Shown: positions 23,685 through 36,316, counted from the first letter of the stretch. The stretch: DNA of 64,000 nt from Iris pallida (GCA_029216955.1 JANAVB010033217.1:2900854-2964853), one strand, 5' to 3'. Program-made: numbers and translations. The notes: generated by a model from the letters alone, not told the origin.

Positions 23685-26284
23685 ATGGAGCTGAATTACT
23701 ATCAGCGGAGTCGTACTTGGATGTACAACCGTCATCCTGATGACATGTGCGGTGTGCGGGATGAATTCATAGAGGGTGTACACCAGTTCCTGCAGTTTGC
23801 CAAGGCGTTCCCTCAGTACATGGACGATACCAAAATTAAGTGTCCGTGTGTAAGATGTCGCAACTTGAAATATCATCCAGAAGTGGATGTCACGTATCAT
23901 TTATACTCGAAAGATTTTACGCCGAATTACTATCAGTGGAGCGAGCACAAAGAACTTGTGTCTTTAGCATCGGAGTACGAGCCTTATGTGGATGTCCACA
24001 ACAACGCTCCTTACGACGATGGGTTGGTGAACATGGTTTTCGACGCGGCCGGGCCTAGTTTCGATCCGGATGATCATGATGCACCAGAGGAGGCACCGAA
24101 CCCCGATGCTGCACAGTTCATAGAGTTGCTGGAGAATGCAAGGACTCTATTATATCCTGGTTGTGAGGATCATTCACCGTTGGAGGTGGTTACAAGATTG
24201 TTGAGCATCAAGTCTGATTTTAACATGTCGCAAGATTGCTACAACCGTCTTATGGAGTTGCTTATAAAAATATTGCCTGAGGGTGCGAAGTTGCCTAAAG
24301 ACATCTACCGGTCTAAGAGGATGGTTAGATCGCTCTGGATGGGATACGAAAAAATCGATGTCTGTCGCAACGGGTGCATGTTGTACTATAAAGACGACAA
24401 GGATGAAGACGCCTGCAGATTTTGTGGTGTCGATCACTACAAGGCATGTGGTAGAGGAAAGTCTGTCGGTGTCAGGAAGCCTACCTCTTCGATGCACTAC
24501 TTGCCGTTGACGCCGCGGTTGCAGCGGTTGTTTATGGTGAAGGAAACTGCAGAAAACATGAGTTGGCATAAGCGGGAACATATCGAAGGAGTGTTGGATC
24601 ACCCATCTGATGGAGAAGCATGGAAGCACTTTGATCGAGAGTATCCAGATTTTGCTTCTGATCCGCGTAATATCAGATTGGGTCTCTGCTCCGACGGTTT
24701 TATCCCATTCGGACTTTCGGGATCCCAGTATTCGTGTTGGCCTGTGATCGTCATCCCGTATAATCTACCGCCTTGGATGTGCATGAAGACTCCGTATATA
24801 TTTCTCACCGTTATTATCCCAGGTCCGAACAATCCGAAAAGGAACATCGACGTGTATTTACAGCCGTTGATTGATGAATTGAATCAGCTGTGGAAAGTAG
24901 GTTCCAACACGTACGATGTATCTAGAAAACAAAATTTTCGGATGCGGACAGCACTTATGTGGACCATCAACGACTTTTCGGCCTATGGAATATTATCTGG
25001 ATGGAGCACGCATGGTCGTCTTTCATGTCCGTATTGCATGGACAGCACTAAGGCTTTCCGTTTGAAATACGGAGGCAAACCGTGCTTCTTCGATTGTCAT
25101 CGACAATTCCTTCCAAAGGATCATCCGTACCGGAGGAACAGGAACGCTTTTCATGCTGGCGTTGTGGAGAAGGCTAATCCTCCACCAAGGTGGACCGGAT
25201 ACACGATATGGGAAGAGGTAAAAGATTTACCAAGAGCTATTGAGCAGCCTGCTACGGGCTACAAGTGTGACGGATTTGGTCGCACTCATAACTGGACGAA
25301 GAGGAGTATATTCTTGGATCTTTCATATTGGAGCACCAATCTGATTAGACATAACCTTGATGTCATACATATCGAGAAGAATGTGTTTGACAACAAAATT
25401 AATACTGTAATGGACGTAAAGGGGAAGACGAAAGACAATCCAAAGGCTAGATTGGACTTGGAAGAAATATGTAGACGTCCTGTATTGCATTTGATAGAGG
25501 ACGCGAATGGAAAGTTGAAGCAGCCTAAGGTAATTTTCTCACTGGAGAAGGAGGATAAAGTAAGGCTTTGTAGGTGGATTCAAGGTCTGAAATTTCCAGA
25601 TGGGTATGTTTCGAACTTGAGAAGATGCGTCGACCTCAAGGAGAACAAATTGACAGGTATGAAGAGCCATGATTGTCACATATTCATGGAGCGGTTAATT
25701 TCGATTGTATTTCGGGAATTCTTACCGCAGGCAGTTTGGGATCCATTGACGGAGCTTAGCATATTCTTCAGGGACCTTTGTTCTAAGAAATTGCTCGTTG
25801 AACGTCTAGAAAAGCAAGAGAAGGACATTACGGTTACACTGTGCAAGCTAGAGAGGGTGTTCCTTCCTGGATTCTTTGACTCTATGGAGCATTTGCCGAT
25901 TCATCTTTCCTGCGAGGTACGTGTTGGTGGACCCGTCGAATATCGATGGATGTACCCGTTCGAGCGACATTTGAATCACCTAAAAAGAAAGGTGAAAAAT
26001 AAGGCTCGGGTCGAATGTTCTATTTGTGAAGCCTATATTCTCGAGGAGATTACAAATTTTTGCTCCTCCTATTTCAAACCTCATGTTGCTACGAATAGAA
26101 CGAGGGCTCCGAGAAACGACGACGGATATCAAGAATTTAATGATGGAATACTGAAAGTATTCAATGCATCCGAAAAGCCTTCGGGGAAAATGAAGAAGAG
26201 ATATTTGAATGACGAAGAGCTAAGGGCTGCTCAGTTGTATGTATTACTCAATTGCGACGAGGATGAAGTGGAGAAGCTAGAGGG
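23685..26284 (+). CDS. CACTA-1 tnp2-type transposase, main exon
   Basis: The large exon encodes the putative catalytic transposase of the CACTA element, which would bind the element ends and cut and move it in the nucleus. In order: a transposase-associated N-terminal domain with CPCVRC at about residues 53-58 of MELNYYQ..., a Cys cluster (CRNGC ... CRFCG), the Transposase_21/tnp2 core (RLGLCSDGFIPFG, WPVIVIPYNLPPW, THGRLSCPYC), then DUF4218 (GLKFPDGYVSNL ... RWMYPFERHL). ATG 23685 is chosen over the upstream ATG because a splice acceptor TATCTTACAG ends 4 bp before it at 23680. This fits a 5' UTR intron from AAG|GTAAAC near 22134 or 22381. The exon ends at GGG|GTAAGT (26284/26285) and is entirely open. 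Confidence 0.92.
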
Positions 26285-26379
26285 GTAAGTAACTCAGGAT
26301 GATGAGTTTAAGTCATCTCATTGTAATAGTATAAGCTAATATTAATGTACTAATCGGCGGTTGCTTCGTTGTTTTCCAG

Positions 26380-27293
26380 CACATATAATGATGAGTTGAG
26401 GCTGGTTGGACCCTACCTAACAGACGAAGCATTAGAACAAGAAATGAGACATCATTTTCCTTCTTGGTTGAGCGAATGTGTAAGTAGCTCGGTAATTACT
26501 GGCCTCTTTTAATGCAACTGCGCAATAAATAACTTATTATCGCTTCTTTGATATTCAGGTCGATCGTCTAATTTCACTCGAGATTGAATTAATTAGAACT
26601 CTTGCCAAGGGACCAATTACTTTTGTTAAAATATGGCCAAGTTACTGTGTCAATGAATTTCGGTTCAAGTCGACAAATGCTCCGATCAGAGACAGCTTCC
26701 TGGATCTTGATTCCACGAAAAACAGTTGTTTGTGTATCAAGTCTTCGAACTACAAAGACGTCGATCCAGGAAATGATTTCTTTGGCATCTTGCGAGAGAT
26801 TGTGGAGTTTTCATATAATAATGGCAGAGAACCTGCAAAGATCGTGTTGTTCAAGTGTGAATGGTTCGATCCGATTGAAAATCAAGGTTGGAAAATTGAC
26901 AAGCATGGTCTTCTGGATATAAACTACAAGCGTAGATATCAAGGCTACGAACTGTTTGTCCTAGCAACTTAGGCTCAGCTCGTGTACTTCACAGCTTATC
27001 CGAGACGGAGAGCAACGAAGTCTGACTGGTGGGCACTATGCAAGACTAAAGCCAGAGATACTTTTGATGTTGACGAAAAAGCTTACCAGGAGGACGAGCT
27101 ACCTTTTGTAACCAATATTGTCGATGTGGACTCCACGAAAGTCACGCATTACACGACACATAATGTAGAAGATGTAGAATTATCCGAAGAGGAAGACGAA
27201 GCCGACGAAGGCGAAGATGAAAGTGAAGATGAGAAGGAAGAGGAAGATGAGGTCGAGGAAGACGAACAAGATGATTATTCTGAAGATGATTGA
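26380..27293 (+). pseudogene. CACTA-1 tnp2 3' exons with DUF4216 and acidic tail, one TAG
   Basis: After introns 26285-26379 and 26480-26558 (both GT...AG, frame kept) the gene continues at 26380-26479 and 26559-27293. The last exon carries the DUF4216 part (FRFKSTNAP...CLCIKSSNYKD...KIVLFKCEWFDP). It is interrupted by TAG at 26970-26972, where tnp2 homologues usually read on through a Gln-containing segment before the VYF...P motif. CAG to TAG is therefore the likely lesion. Beyond it the same frame runs to a strongly acidic tail (EEEDEADEGEDESEDEKEE...) and stop at 27291. All else is open, so decay is recent or the truncated protein still works. Confidence 0.8.
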
Positions 27294-27499
27294 GAGAGAT
27301 ATACTTATCTGAACTTAGATGTTTCTTCTAGAATACATTATCTGGACTTAGATGTTTATTGTAGAATGTATCAACATATGTTGTCTTGGTTATTATTTTG
27401 TCTTTGTTGTACTTTCATATTTCTAGTCTCTATTATTTGTTGTACTTTCATATTTCTAGTCTCTATTATTTGTTGTATTATCATATGCTGTTATCAGGT

Positions 27500-28017
27500 A
27501 TGGCAGGTCGTCGCGGAGCGTACCGAAGGGGACAACGAGGTCACTCTCCTCCGGTACTTCCTACAGGTACTGCTAGAGGACAGAGTTTTCCTTCGGTACC
27601 TCATTCTGGTACCAGCTCTGGATCCTCGTCGCCGATTACTCCTCCATATCGGACAGTAGGTGGGCCTGGTGGGACGACGTCACGTGGCATATCTCCTGGG
27701 ACGAGTAGTTCTAGGCCTGTTGAGTGTGATCGCCCGTCTAGCGTTCCTACTGCTGATACGATGATGGAGACGGATGAGCAGATGGCGGAGGCTGCGGCGA
27801 CGGCCGAGGCGGCGGCGCCAACGGCCGACCAGCATCATGCAGAAGATGCGTGCGCACCTCCGGAGGAGAGGAGGACGGAGATCTGGGCTGACGGTACGAA
27901 GTAGGTGTTTTGGTTTATAATTTTTTCCTTTCTGTTTTTATCATAATTTAACTTTTTTCATGAATATAATATGTTTGTATAGATATTGTCCCCCAGAGGT
28001 ACAGAGACGTCTAGGCC
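27500..28017 (+). CDS. CACTA-1 second gene (Transposase_24 type), exons 1-2a
   Basis: ATG 27500 opens MAGRRGAYRRGQRG, a basic start followed by a Ser/Gly/Pro-rich and then Ala/Glu-rich region. Exon 1 ends at 27900 (ACGAA|GTAGGT) and exon 2 begins after TTTGTATAG at 27983. At 28017 exon 2 is split by the nested LTR insertion. It resumes at 42191 in the same frame if one copy of the duplicated AGGCC is removed. By family analogy the product is the DNA-binding partner of the tnp2 transposase, recognising the subterminal repeats. Confidence 0.8.
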
Positions 28018-28055
28018 TGTCACGCCCCAGATCCAGAATACTGGAGAACGGGGGC
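28018..28055 (-). mobile_element. Left end of solo LTR B, split by the Tekay-like element
   Basis: TGTCACGCCCCAGATCCAGA begins directly after AGGCC (28013-28017). The 38 bp end in GGGGC (28051-28055), which is duplicated at 39343-39347 beyond the nested element. The other end of this LTR is at 42185. Orientation is minus, because the start is the complement of the sense 3' end GGGGCGTGACA. Confidence 0.85.
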
Positions 28056-31000
28056 TGTCACGCCCCAGAACCAGAATACTGGAGAGCGGGGGAATGACTC
28101 AGCCAGCTACGTATTACGGGTAGATGAATACCGTATAATACGATCAATGCTGTCTAACCAGACGAGGGGGTGCATACTACATAAAAGTCTTGCTATGGTC
28201 ACTTTACATCTATTGTCTCAATCATTCAAGCAAGAAGTATAAGTAGAGAACATGTAAGATGAAGCAGTAAGGCGTCCCAAACGCTTAGTCAAAATGTCCT
28301 TGAGATCTAGCTTTACAAAATATAGCCAGATGATATAGCAAGTATACACAATTGTTATCAGCTGCAGTCTGACTTAATTACAATTATGTAAAAGTAAGTG
28401 CAAGACAATCCGACTAACATGTCGGTGCCAAACGGCTAAGTATAAAGGTAAATAACAAAATGAGCGGTGAAGTAAGGAACCCACTCGAGTCCTACTGCAA
28501 TCATTCTCCTAGTGTTGACCATCCTGGAGGTAGAAGTAAGCTGAGTCCTCGGGAACCGGCTCTAAATCTGGCCATGTAAAACCAGAGAGGTTAGACCTCT
28601 AATAGCAAGTACCACAAGGAAGGACGATATGAAGGACTAAACCAGTAAGTAAAAGAATATAATAATAGATCTCTGCTTGCTACTAGGATTCACATCATAT
28701 CACGACACTTCGAACCAACCTTCCAACCAAACAAGGACAGAAGTTGACCCGTCATGTCCTGACATTCTGATCATCCCAGTTAGGTAACAGAGTAGTACAG
28801 TACATAAATAAATCATCTTGAACGGCCAATCAAATCCTACGGCTTGCTATTATGAGTCCCAAGTTATCCTGGAATTATGCAAAATAGGGATTCCTCAGTT
28901 CTTACTATGTGCGAGCAAGGCTAGTCTATCCAGTCGATCAATTGCGCCAATCATGTAGTTAGACGAGTCCCAACGGGACGCCCGCTGTTATAGCATGTAC
29001 AATAATATAAGCAGATACCGTTCCCTGCCCGTGTGACAGATTTACAGTATCTGTGGGAACCAGCCGGCCTGTCGGGCACTTAATAGTCCCAAGAGGGCTG
29101 CCATGTAAGAACTCGGGAATCCATTCTCTCCATGCCATCGTTATTTTATTCAACTTAATAGTCCCTACGTTGAGTGAAGTTCCATGCCGTGGATCATGGT
29201 CATTCAAAAGAGTACTTTTGTACGGGGTACGATATGCGCAACTTTACAACGATACCCGTGCGGCTATGTTGTAGGTCTTACATAGCGTAATACAACAATC
29301 AAATCTAACCACGGAGTAATCATGCCTTGACCATAAAGTACACATGTTGTTTTTGTAAGATAAGTAAATACTAACTAAATAAATAATTTGAAACCTGCAT
29401 GTGCCCGTATGCCAATATTCGGGATCAGCCAGTCGATTACAATAGTTCATTACATGAACGTGTCTCATTTATTTAATTCAATAAGACGACTAGCCAGTCT
29501 CTTAGTTCCAACTAGGAACGCATAATCAATTATTAGTCAATGTCACAATCATTATCGATGGTGACAAGGCATGAAAATCATTTAGTATTACATGGGGTCG
29601 AGCCTATAACTCCTCAGAGTTAAGTTCTAGTCATACTGGGTATCCATGAATCAATCAAGACATATGGCACATTCCACATAACAATTTGTATTAACAATAT
29701 TAACATATCATGATTTATCAAGTTCATGCAAAAAGGCGTAAGGATTTAATAGAGGAACTATCATGCCATCATTAAATGATTAAGTTATAGAACAAATAGT
29801 AACACCCAGGTTAGAAAGTCACGCCAACAAGTCTAAGCTAAGGCCAAAAGTCACGCCAAGTCTAGTAGGAGTGAGCGTGTAACAGTGTGAGCGTGAAAAA
29901 GTAATTCACGCTGGCATGTACAGTGTGAGCGTGAAGGGAAATTCACGAAGACTCAAGTGAGCGTGAAAAGGTGACGGGAAATCTACGCACGCAAGGATGT
30001 GCATGACTAAAAATCCACGCACGCTCAAGGATGTGTGCGTGACTGAAAATACACGCACGCTCAAGAGAACGTTAGCGTGACTAAAAATACACGCACGCTC
30101 ATGAGAACGTTAGCGTGACTAAAAATACACGCACGCTCATGAGAAAGTTAGCGTGACTAAAAATACACGCACGCTCATGAGAACGTTAGCGTGACTAAAA
30201 ATACACGCACGCTCATGAGAACGTTAGCGTGACTAAAAATACACGCACGCTCATGAGAACGTTATCGTGACTAAAAATACACGCACGCTCATGAGAACGT
30301 TAGCGTGACTAAAAATACACGCTAACATGTAAGAACATGAGCGTGACCCAAAATCCACGCAGACTCGTAGAGACATGTGCGTGACTAAAAATACACGCAG
30401 ACACGTACAGACGTGTGCGTGACTGAAAATACACGCAAACACGTAATGACGTGTGCGTGACTGGGCTGATGTTTTACGCGAGCACGTAAGAACGTGTGCG
30501 TACAATATTTCCCGAACTCCAAGTCCTATGGAGCCTTCGCTCCAGTGCCAAAATACACGCTAAGTTGGTGGACCAAAACCCATGAACAGCCGACATACAC
30601 AAAGTTAGATCTAGGGAAATTAAGCCACAGAAACCAAAAATGCCAAGAACTAAACTCTTTCAGGATCATGAGAGGAAGAGAAATGAACCATAAAAATGGG
30701 TGATTGAGAAGCAAGTTTGCACTTGCCTTCTCCTTCTGCTGGTAGGTGGTGGGGAGTAATAAGAGGAAGAAGAAAAAGTAATGGTGAGAATGAAGTAATA
30801 AGGAGAGAGAAAGAGATGGAAGCTTTAAATAGGAAGAGTGGTGGTAGGTGGGGTGTTGGGCCGGGTTTAAGGGGATCCAGCAAATCGAAACCCAATAACA
30901 CTAAAGCAGCAAATAAAATGCAGGTAATAAAATTACAGAAATATAATTGCAGAAATAAAATTTGCAGGAAATTAATTAACATGAAAATTTAAAGAGCAGA

Positions 31001-31119
31001 TAATTAATTAACATGAAACTAAAGGAATTTAAATACAGAATAATACATGATAAATACTAACTAAATACACATGAGTTGTACATATATAAAAATACGCATT
31101 ACGGGAACGGGGAGTGACA
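28056..31119 (-). repeat. 3' LTR of element A (left copy)
   Basis: Paired with 36317-39342. It contains a minisatellite of 38-bp units (core about 30050-30320, diverged units 29870-30490) with seven core units, against six in the other LTR. The 102-142 bp frames on the two LTRs repeat each other and are not genes. The sequence is otherwise non-coding. Confidence 0.93.
30050..30320. repeat. 38-bp minisatellite in the left LTR
   Basis: The unit has ACGCACGCTCATGAGAACGT followed by TAGCGTGACTAAAAATAC, seven core copies with rare changes. Each unit can fold back on itself because GCGTG and CACGC alternate. Diverged flanking units keep the CACGC...GCGTG alternation. Confidence 0.9.
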
Positions 31120-31139
31120 TCTCTACCCACCTTAGAAAA
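31120..31139 (-). promoter_or_regulatory. Polypurine tract of element A
   Basis: The minus strand TTTTCTAAGGTGGGTAGAGA ends directly at the 3' LTR start TGTCACTCCCC. It follows a gypsy-typical GAGGACGGAATT. Confidence 0.8.
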
Positions 31140-31288
31140 ATTCCGTCCTCGGAATTTCAAATCCAAGCCGTATAGAAATATCAGAGCTAAACTAATACAA
31201 GCAATTCTAGTGAACAAGCAATCATTGTTACCATATCAAAAGCAAGTACTATATATGTAAATCCATCCATCTACGATATCAGGTAGTT

Positions 31289-32983
31289 CTATCCATAAGG
31301 CGATAAGCATGAGAAATCAAGACAATCAAGGTATACAGAAAGAGATATACCTTGTGAGTCAAACATGTGTGGATACCGTGATCGGATATCATCCTCACGT
31401 TCCCACGTTGACTCTCCCAAGGAGTGATGACCCCAAGCAACACGGACAAGACTAATTGTTCGGTTCTTGAGTATCTTCTCTCTTCGGTCCAAAATGGACA
31501 CAGGCTGTTCCTCGTAAGACAGGTTGGTACCAACAACCAGCTCAGAATGATCGAGGACATGGCTTGGGTCCGATACATACCTACGTAATTGAGATACATG
31601 AAATACGTCATGCACCTCTCGTAACGAAGGTGGAAGTGATAAACGATAAGCAACATCGCCTATTCGATCAAGGATAACGAATGGGCCCATGTACCGCAGA
31701 CTCAATTTCCCGCGAACGCCAAATCTAATGACCCCACGAGTAGGTGAGATCCGCAAGAATACGTGGTCCCCAACAGAGAACTCTAATGGCCTACGATGCT
31801 GATCAGCCCAATGACGATGCCGGTCCTGCACAACTCTAAGTCGCTCTCTAATTCCTTTAACCACTTCAACCGTCTGAACAATCATTTCTGGGCCTAGCAT
31901 CTTCTTCTCCCCGATATCATCCCATGCAAGTGGTGACCTGCACTTTTTACCATATAGTGCTTCGAATGGCACCATCTGGATACTGGCTTGATAACTATTG
32001 TTGTATGAGAACTCAACCAAGTGCAGGTGACTCTCCCAAGACCCTCCAAAATCTAGAGTGCAAGCTCGCAACATATCTTCCAAAGTCTGAATCGTTCTTT
32101 CCGATTGCCCATCCGTCTGCGGATGGTAGGCCGTGCTAAACCTTAACTCGGTACCCAGACTATGATGTAAGCTCTTCCAGAAATGTGATATAAAACGGGT
32201 ATCTCGATCCGACACAATACTGACAGGGACTCCATGCTGCCTGACTATCTGTTGCATATATAACTCTGCCAACTTTTCTGTAGATTGTCCTACTATGAAA
32301 GGAAGAAAGTGTGCTACCTTTGTAAGCCGATCTACTATCACCCAAATAGCATCCTTACCACTTGGTGATCTCGGTAAACCGGTCACAAAGTCCATTAAAA
32401 TATGCTCCCACTTCCATTCCGGAATAGGAAGTGGTTGCAATAACCCAGCTGACCTCTGCTGTTCTGCCTTCACTTGCTGACATACCAAGCAACGGGAAAC
32501 AAATCTAGCGATCTCCCTCTTCATCCCGTTCCACCAGAAATGCTGCTTGGTATCTTGGTATATCTTGGTCCCTCCAGGGTGAATAGAATACTGAGAACTG
32601 TGAGCTTCTGCCATAACCTCCTGTCTGATATCTCCACTAGGCACACATAGACGTGATCCAAACCTAAGTGTACCATCTTCATGAATTCTCATCTCCTTTC
32701 TGAGCCCTGACTCACATTCTGTCCTAAGCTTCTGAATCCTTGGGTCTTGTGCCTGAGCTGCCTTGATCCTGCCTACCAAGTCGGATTGAACTTGCAGACT
32801 TGTTAGAACTCCTACATCACTGGGAAGTATAACTTCGATGCCCATCTCCTGAAGGTCTTCTAAGATGTGCCTCTGTGTTGTCAACATGAATGCGTCGCCT
32901 CTTCTGCTGAGAGCGTCTGCTACTACATTAGCCTTGCCTGGGTGATACTGAAGCTCCACGTCATAATCCTTGATCAACTCCAA
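31289..32983 (-). pseudogene. Element A integrase with chromodomain-like tail, plus RNase H end
   Basis: An open frame of 564 codons in the same frame as the upstream gag-pol parts but separated from them by TAG at 32984-32986. It carries the end of RNase H (YHPGKANVVADALSRR), then the HHCC zinc site (H128, H135, C165, C168). The integrase core has Asp198 (MDFVTGLP), Asp259 (SDRD) and Glu295 (QSER), so all catalytic residues are present. The C-terminus (ILDRREK...SLVRVAWGHH...STWERE) is the chromodomain-like module of Tekay/Del elements, thought to direct integration into heterochromatin. This module itself is undamaged. Confidence 0.92.
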
Positions 32984-33085
32984 CTACCTTCTCTGCCTCA
33001 TGTTTAGTTCCTTCTGAGTAAAGATGTACTTTAGACTTTTATGATCTGTGTACATCTTCACTCGGTCACTATATAAGTAACGCCT

Positions 33086-33304
33086 CTATAGCTTCAGAGC
33101 AAACACTACTGTTGCTAACTCCAAATCATGAGTTGGATAATTCTTCTCGTGGTCCCGAAGTTGCCTAGATGCGTACGCTATCACCTTTCCATGTTGCATA
33201 AGGACACATCCAAGTCCTTTACCTGACGCATCACAATATACTGTAAAACCTCCGGGTCCAACTGGTAATGTAAGAATAGGTGCTGATATCAACTTCTGCT
33301 TCAA
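33086..33304 (-). pseudogene. Element A RNase H fragment
   Basis: Between TAG at 33320-33322 and TAG at 33086-33088 the frame encodes [20 protein letters not shown] and ASRQL, the start of the gypsy RNase H domain with its first catalytic Asp (YCDAS). The reading frame is unchanged from RT. The stop at 33086 falls where gypsy proteins usually have Trp, suggesting TGG to TAG. Confidence 0.85.
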
Positions 33305-33319
33305 AGTCTCGAATGATGT

Positions 33320-34015
33320 CTAACATTTTGTTGACCAATCAAATGGCACATCCTTCCGGGTCAAGCGGGTCATGGGCGCTGAAAGCCTTGCAAAGTCTGA
33401 CACAAACCTTCTGTAATATCCTGCCAATCCCAAGAAACTCCGCACATCTGCTACGGCCTTGGGTACTGGCCAACTCTCTACTGCTTCTACCTTCTTGGGA
33501 TCTACTGCTACTCCAGCTCCTGATATGATATGTCCCAAAAATGAAATGTGATCCGACCAAAACTCACACTTGCTGAGCTTGGCATACAACTGGTTCTCTC
33601 TCAGAACCTGCAACACTTTCCTGAGGTGGTCTTCATGCTCCTCTTCACTAGCAGAGTATACGAGAATGTCGTCAAGAAACACAACGACAAACTGGTCTAA
33701 GTATGGCATAAAGATACGATTCATCAAATCCATGAATATTGCTGGAGCATTGGTCAAACCAAACGGCATTACTAAGAATTTATAATGCCCATACTTCGAC
33801 CTGAATGCTGTCTTAGGAATATCTTCCTTCCGAACCCTCATCTGATGGTACCCTGAACGAAGATCTATCTTGGAGAAAACTCTAGCCTTGCTCAACTGAT
33901 CAAATAAGTCGTCGATCCTGGGTAATGGGTACTTGTTCTTCACTGTTGCCGCGTTAAGCTTCCTGTAGTCAATGTATAGTCTGGATGACCCATCCTTCTT
34001 TCCCACAAGTACCAC
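33320..34015 (-). pseudogene. Element A reverse transcriptase core
   Basis: Contains the RT blocks [22 protein letters not shown] (catalytic Asp 51), [10 protein letters not shown] and [10 protein letters not shown] (Asp 115 and 116), then FLGHIISG and [11 protein letters not shown]. All three catalytic Asp residues are present. Bounded upstream by two TAGs (34031-34033, 34025-34027) and downstream by TAG 33320. No frameshift is seen. Confidence 0.92.
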
Positions 34016-34030
34016 TGGTGCTGCCTATGG

Positions 34031-35071
34031 CTACACGCTAGCTTGGATGAACTTCTTCTCCTTCAGTTCCTCTATATGCTGATATACCTTGGCCTGCTCT
34101 GAATCCTCCATTCTGTAAACTCGATCTGATATCGATTTAGTTCCTGGTGTCAATTCTATACTGAACTCAATATCCCTAACTGGTGGTAGACCTGGAAGTT
34201 CTTCGGGAAATACGTCTAGAAATTCTTCAACTACCTTCGAAATCTGAACTTCTTCCACTGCCGTTACTACTCCCTGCTCTTGCTGAGTTGTCTCTAATCT
34301 GACTAAGGTAAATCTCTTCATGCCTGGAATATCAAAAGATACACTCCCTCTACGACAATCTATTGTCGCATGACTGTCTTTCAGCCAGTCCATGCCTAAG
34401 ATAATGTCGAAATTTCCAACAGGAAATTCTATCAACCGGGCGGATAAGGAATGCCCGTAAACTACAACGCTATACGCTAAAATAACTCTACTAACTCCTA
34501 CGAGCCCATTACCAGTGAGTATATTCAACCTCCCTGGCAATGCCTCGAACTCCATTCCTAGTCGTGTCGCAAATCGTGTAGATATAAATGAATGGGATGC
34601 TCCCGAATCAAACAATGCTACTGCGGGATATGAGGCGACGAGAATGTTACCTGCCACAACATCTCCCGATGCCAATGCCTCTTCCAAGGACAGAGTGAAT
34701 GCTTGCCCTCGACCTTCTTGCTGATTTCCATGCTGCGGCCTAGCCTGGTGCTGCTGCTGGCCCCTTCCTTGATGATGCTGGAGTGGTCTATGCTGGTGTT
34801 GCTGCATCGGCGGTCCCTGCTGTCGAAACATCTGAGCCTGCGGTACTAACGGACGCTGTGCCAACAGCCTTACTGCCACTGCTGGTCCTCGATACTGGCC
34901 GGCCCCTGGTGCTGGCAGAGCAGGAAACTGCTGCCCTGGTCCTCCTGACCTCGAATTCATGGGACATGTGGTAACCTGATGGTCTGGATTTCCACATATC
35001 AGACATAGTCCATTCAATGTCCGACACACATCTCTAGTGTGTCCCATCTTCCCACAATAAGTGCAGCCCAC
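34031..35071 (-). pseudogene. Element A nucleocapsid knuckles, protease and RT start
   Basis: Two CCHC zinc knuckles (CTYCGKMGHTRDVC and CLICGNPDHQVTTC) precede a Gln/His-rich linker and the retropepsin site DSGAS (residues 155-159 of this frame). After it come the pre-RT segment (DVFPEELPGLPPVRDIEF) and the first RT residues. The reading frame joins that of gag across a TAG at 35111. Two zinc knuckles instead of one is uncommon but known among plant gypsy gags. Confidence 0.9.
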
Positions 35072-35110
35072 CGGGGGTTGCTGGTTCTTCCTCTGTTGCT
35101 GTTGCTGCTG

Positions 35111-36196
35111 CTACCTGGGTGGTGCTGGTCCTCGTATCGCCACATCGTGGATACGAATGCCAGTGGATGGTGCTGTTGTTCGGGATGCTGCTCCCCCTCC
35201 TCCTTCTATCTGACTGTGGGATCTCTTCTGACCCCCAGTCCTTGTCGTAAGCCTCTGAATGGTGAGCTCATGCCTTCGAGTCGCCGTTAATATTTCGTCA
35301 AAAGTTTGGTAATTGTGCCCCTCTATCAATTGCAAGAGCTCAAGATGAAACCCTTGCTGAAACCTCATGGCCCTCTGGCGCTCCGTTGCTACCATCTCTG
35401 GGGCGAATCTACTCAATCTGCAGAACTCCGCTGCATAAGCATCTACAGTCTTGTCGGCCTGCCTGAGGTTGATAAATTTCTGTTGTAGCTCAAACTGCGC
35501 CACAACTCCATAATACTTGGTCTTGAATCTTGTAGTAAAATCGTCCCAAGCCACAGGACGTCTGATGCCCACTTCCTCTGATTCCCACCAATCACGTACG
35601 AGATCCTGAAGTAATAACTTTACTAGATCCACACGTTCTTCTGTCGGCACCTTAGCTGCGGTCAAAATAGCCTCAATATCCTTAAGCCATGTATCTGCTG
35701 AGATGGCATCCTCCGTGCCCTCGAAACGGCGGGGGTTGTACTTGCAAAACCTGGCTGATGCTCCTGAATCTGGCCTTGCCCCTTTTTCCAATGCTGTCTG
35801 CAATCCTTGGTTGAGCAACACATTCTGCTCTTGTAGCTGAGTGTGCATACGCTGCTGGACCAACATCTGATGTTGCTGAGTGGCCATCATTCCTCTCATG
35901 ATCTCCAGAAGGGCTGGTGTGTCTACTTGGGTAGGTGGAACTGTTGGTGGTGGTGGAACATCCGGATACTGCGATCCAGCTGCTACTGCTTCCACTATCA
36001 CTTCTTCCTGAGTAGCCCCCTGAGGTGAGATTGGCCCTTGTTGCTGACCAAGCTGGTCAGGTTGTCCATGTTGCTCTTGTTGTTGCTGCCCAGCTCTGAC
36101 CGATACGGATGAAGTGCCCCTAAGAAAAGAGACAAGAGAAAAATCAAACGACCGGACATGAAGGATCAATAAAGTCAAAGGATACCGGAATGTCAA
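35111..36196 (-). pseudogene. Element A gag (capsid)
   Basis: The retrotrans_gag core is clear: YNPRRFEGTEDAISADTWLK, then LLQDLVRDWWES, FKTKYYG and FINLRQADKTVDAYAAEF. A Gln-rich, coiled region precedes it. The N-terminus is unclear because no in-frame ATG is seen near 36196; a possible acceptor CTTTTCTTAG near 36118-36127 suggests a leader intron or a lost start. The frame closes at TAG 35111-35113 before the zinc knuckles, with the same frame continuing beyond. Confidence 0.88.
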
Positions 36197-36286
36197 GCGA
36201 GAGTTGAGAATAACGAATCAGGAGATCAAGGGGAAACATGTGTGATTGAGACATCCTATAAATCAAAATACCCCACAAGTCTGAAA

Positions 36287-36316
36287 TCAGACCTGCGTGG
36301 GCCACCACTAAAACCT
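36287..36316 (-). promoter_or_regulatory. Leader / possible primer-binding region of element A
   Basis: Directly inside the 5' LTR the minus strand reads AGGTTTTAGTGGTGGCCCACG. The GTGGTGGCCCAYGCAGG part is conserved at 7854-7879 beside another LTR end. It is not the common initiator-tRNA-Met site (TGGTATCAGAGC). TGGTGGCCC could pair with a tRNA ending in GGGCCACCA, but I cannot name that tRNA. Confidence 0.4.

Noticed and set aside
30251..30505. 84-codon minus frame (MYAHVLTCSRKT) and its twin at 38474-38731
   Set aside because: Both translate the 38-bp LTR minisatellite.
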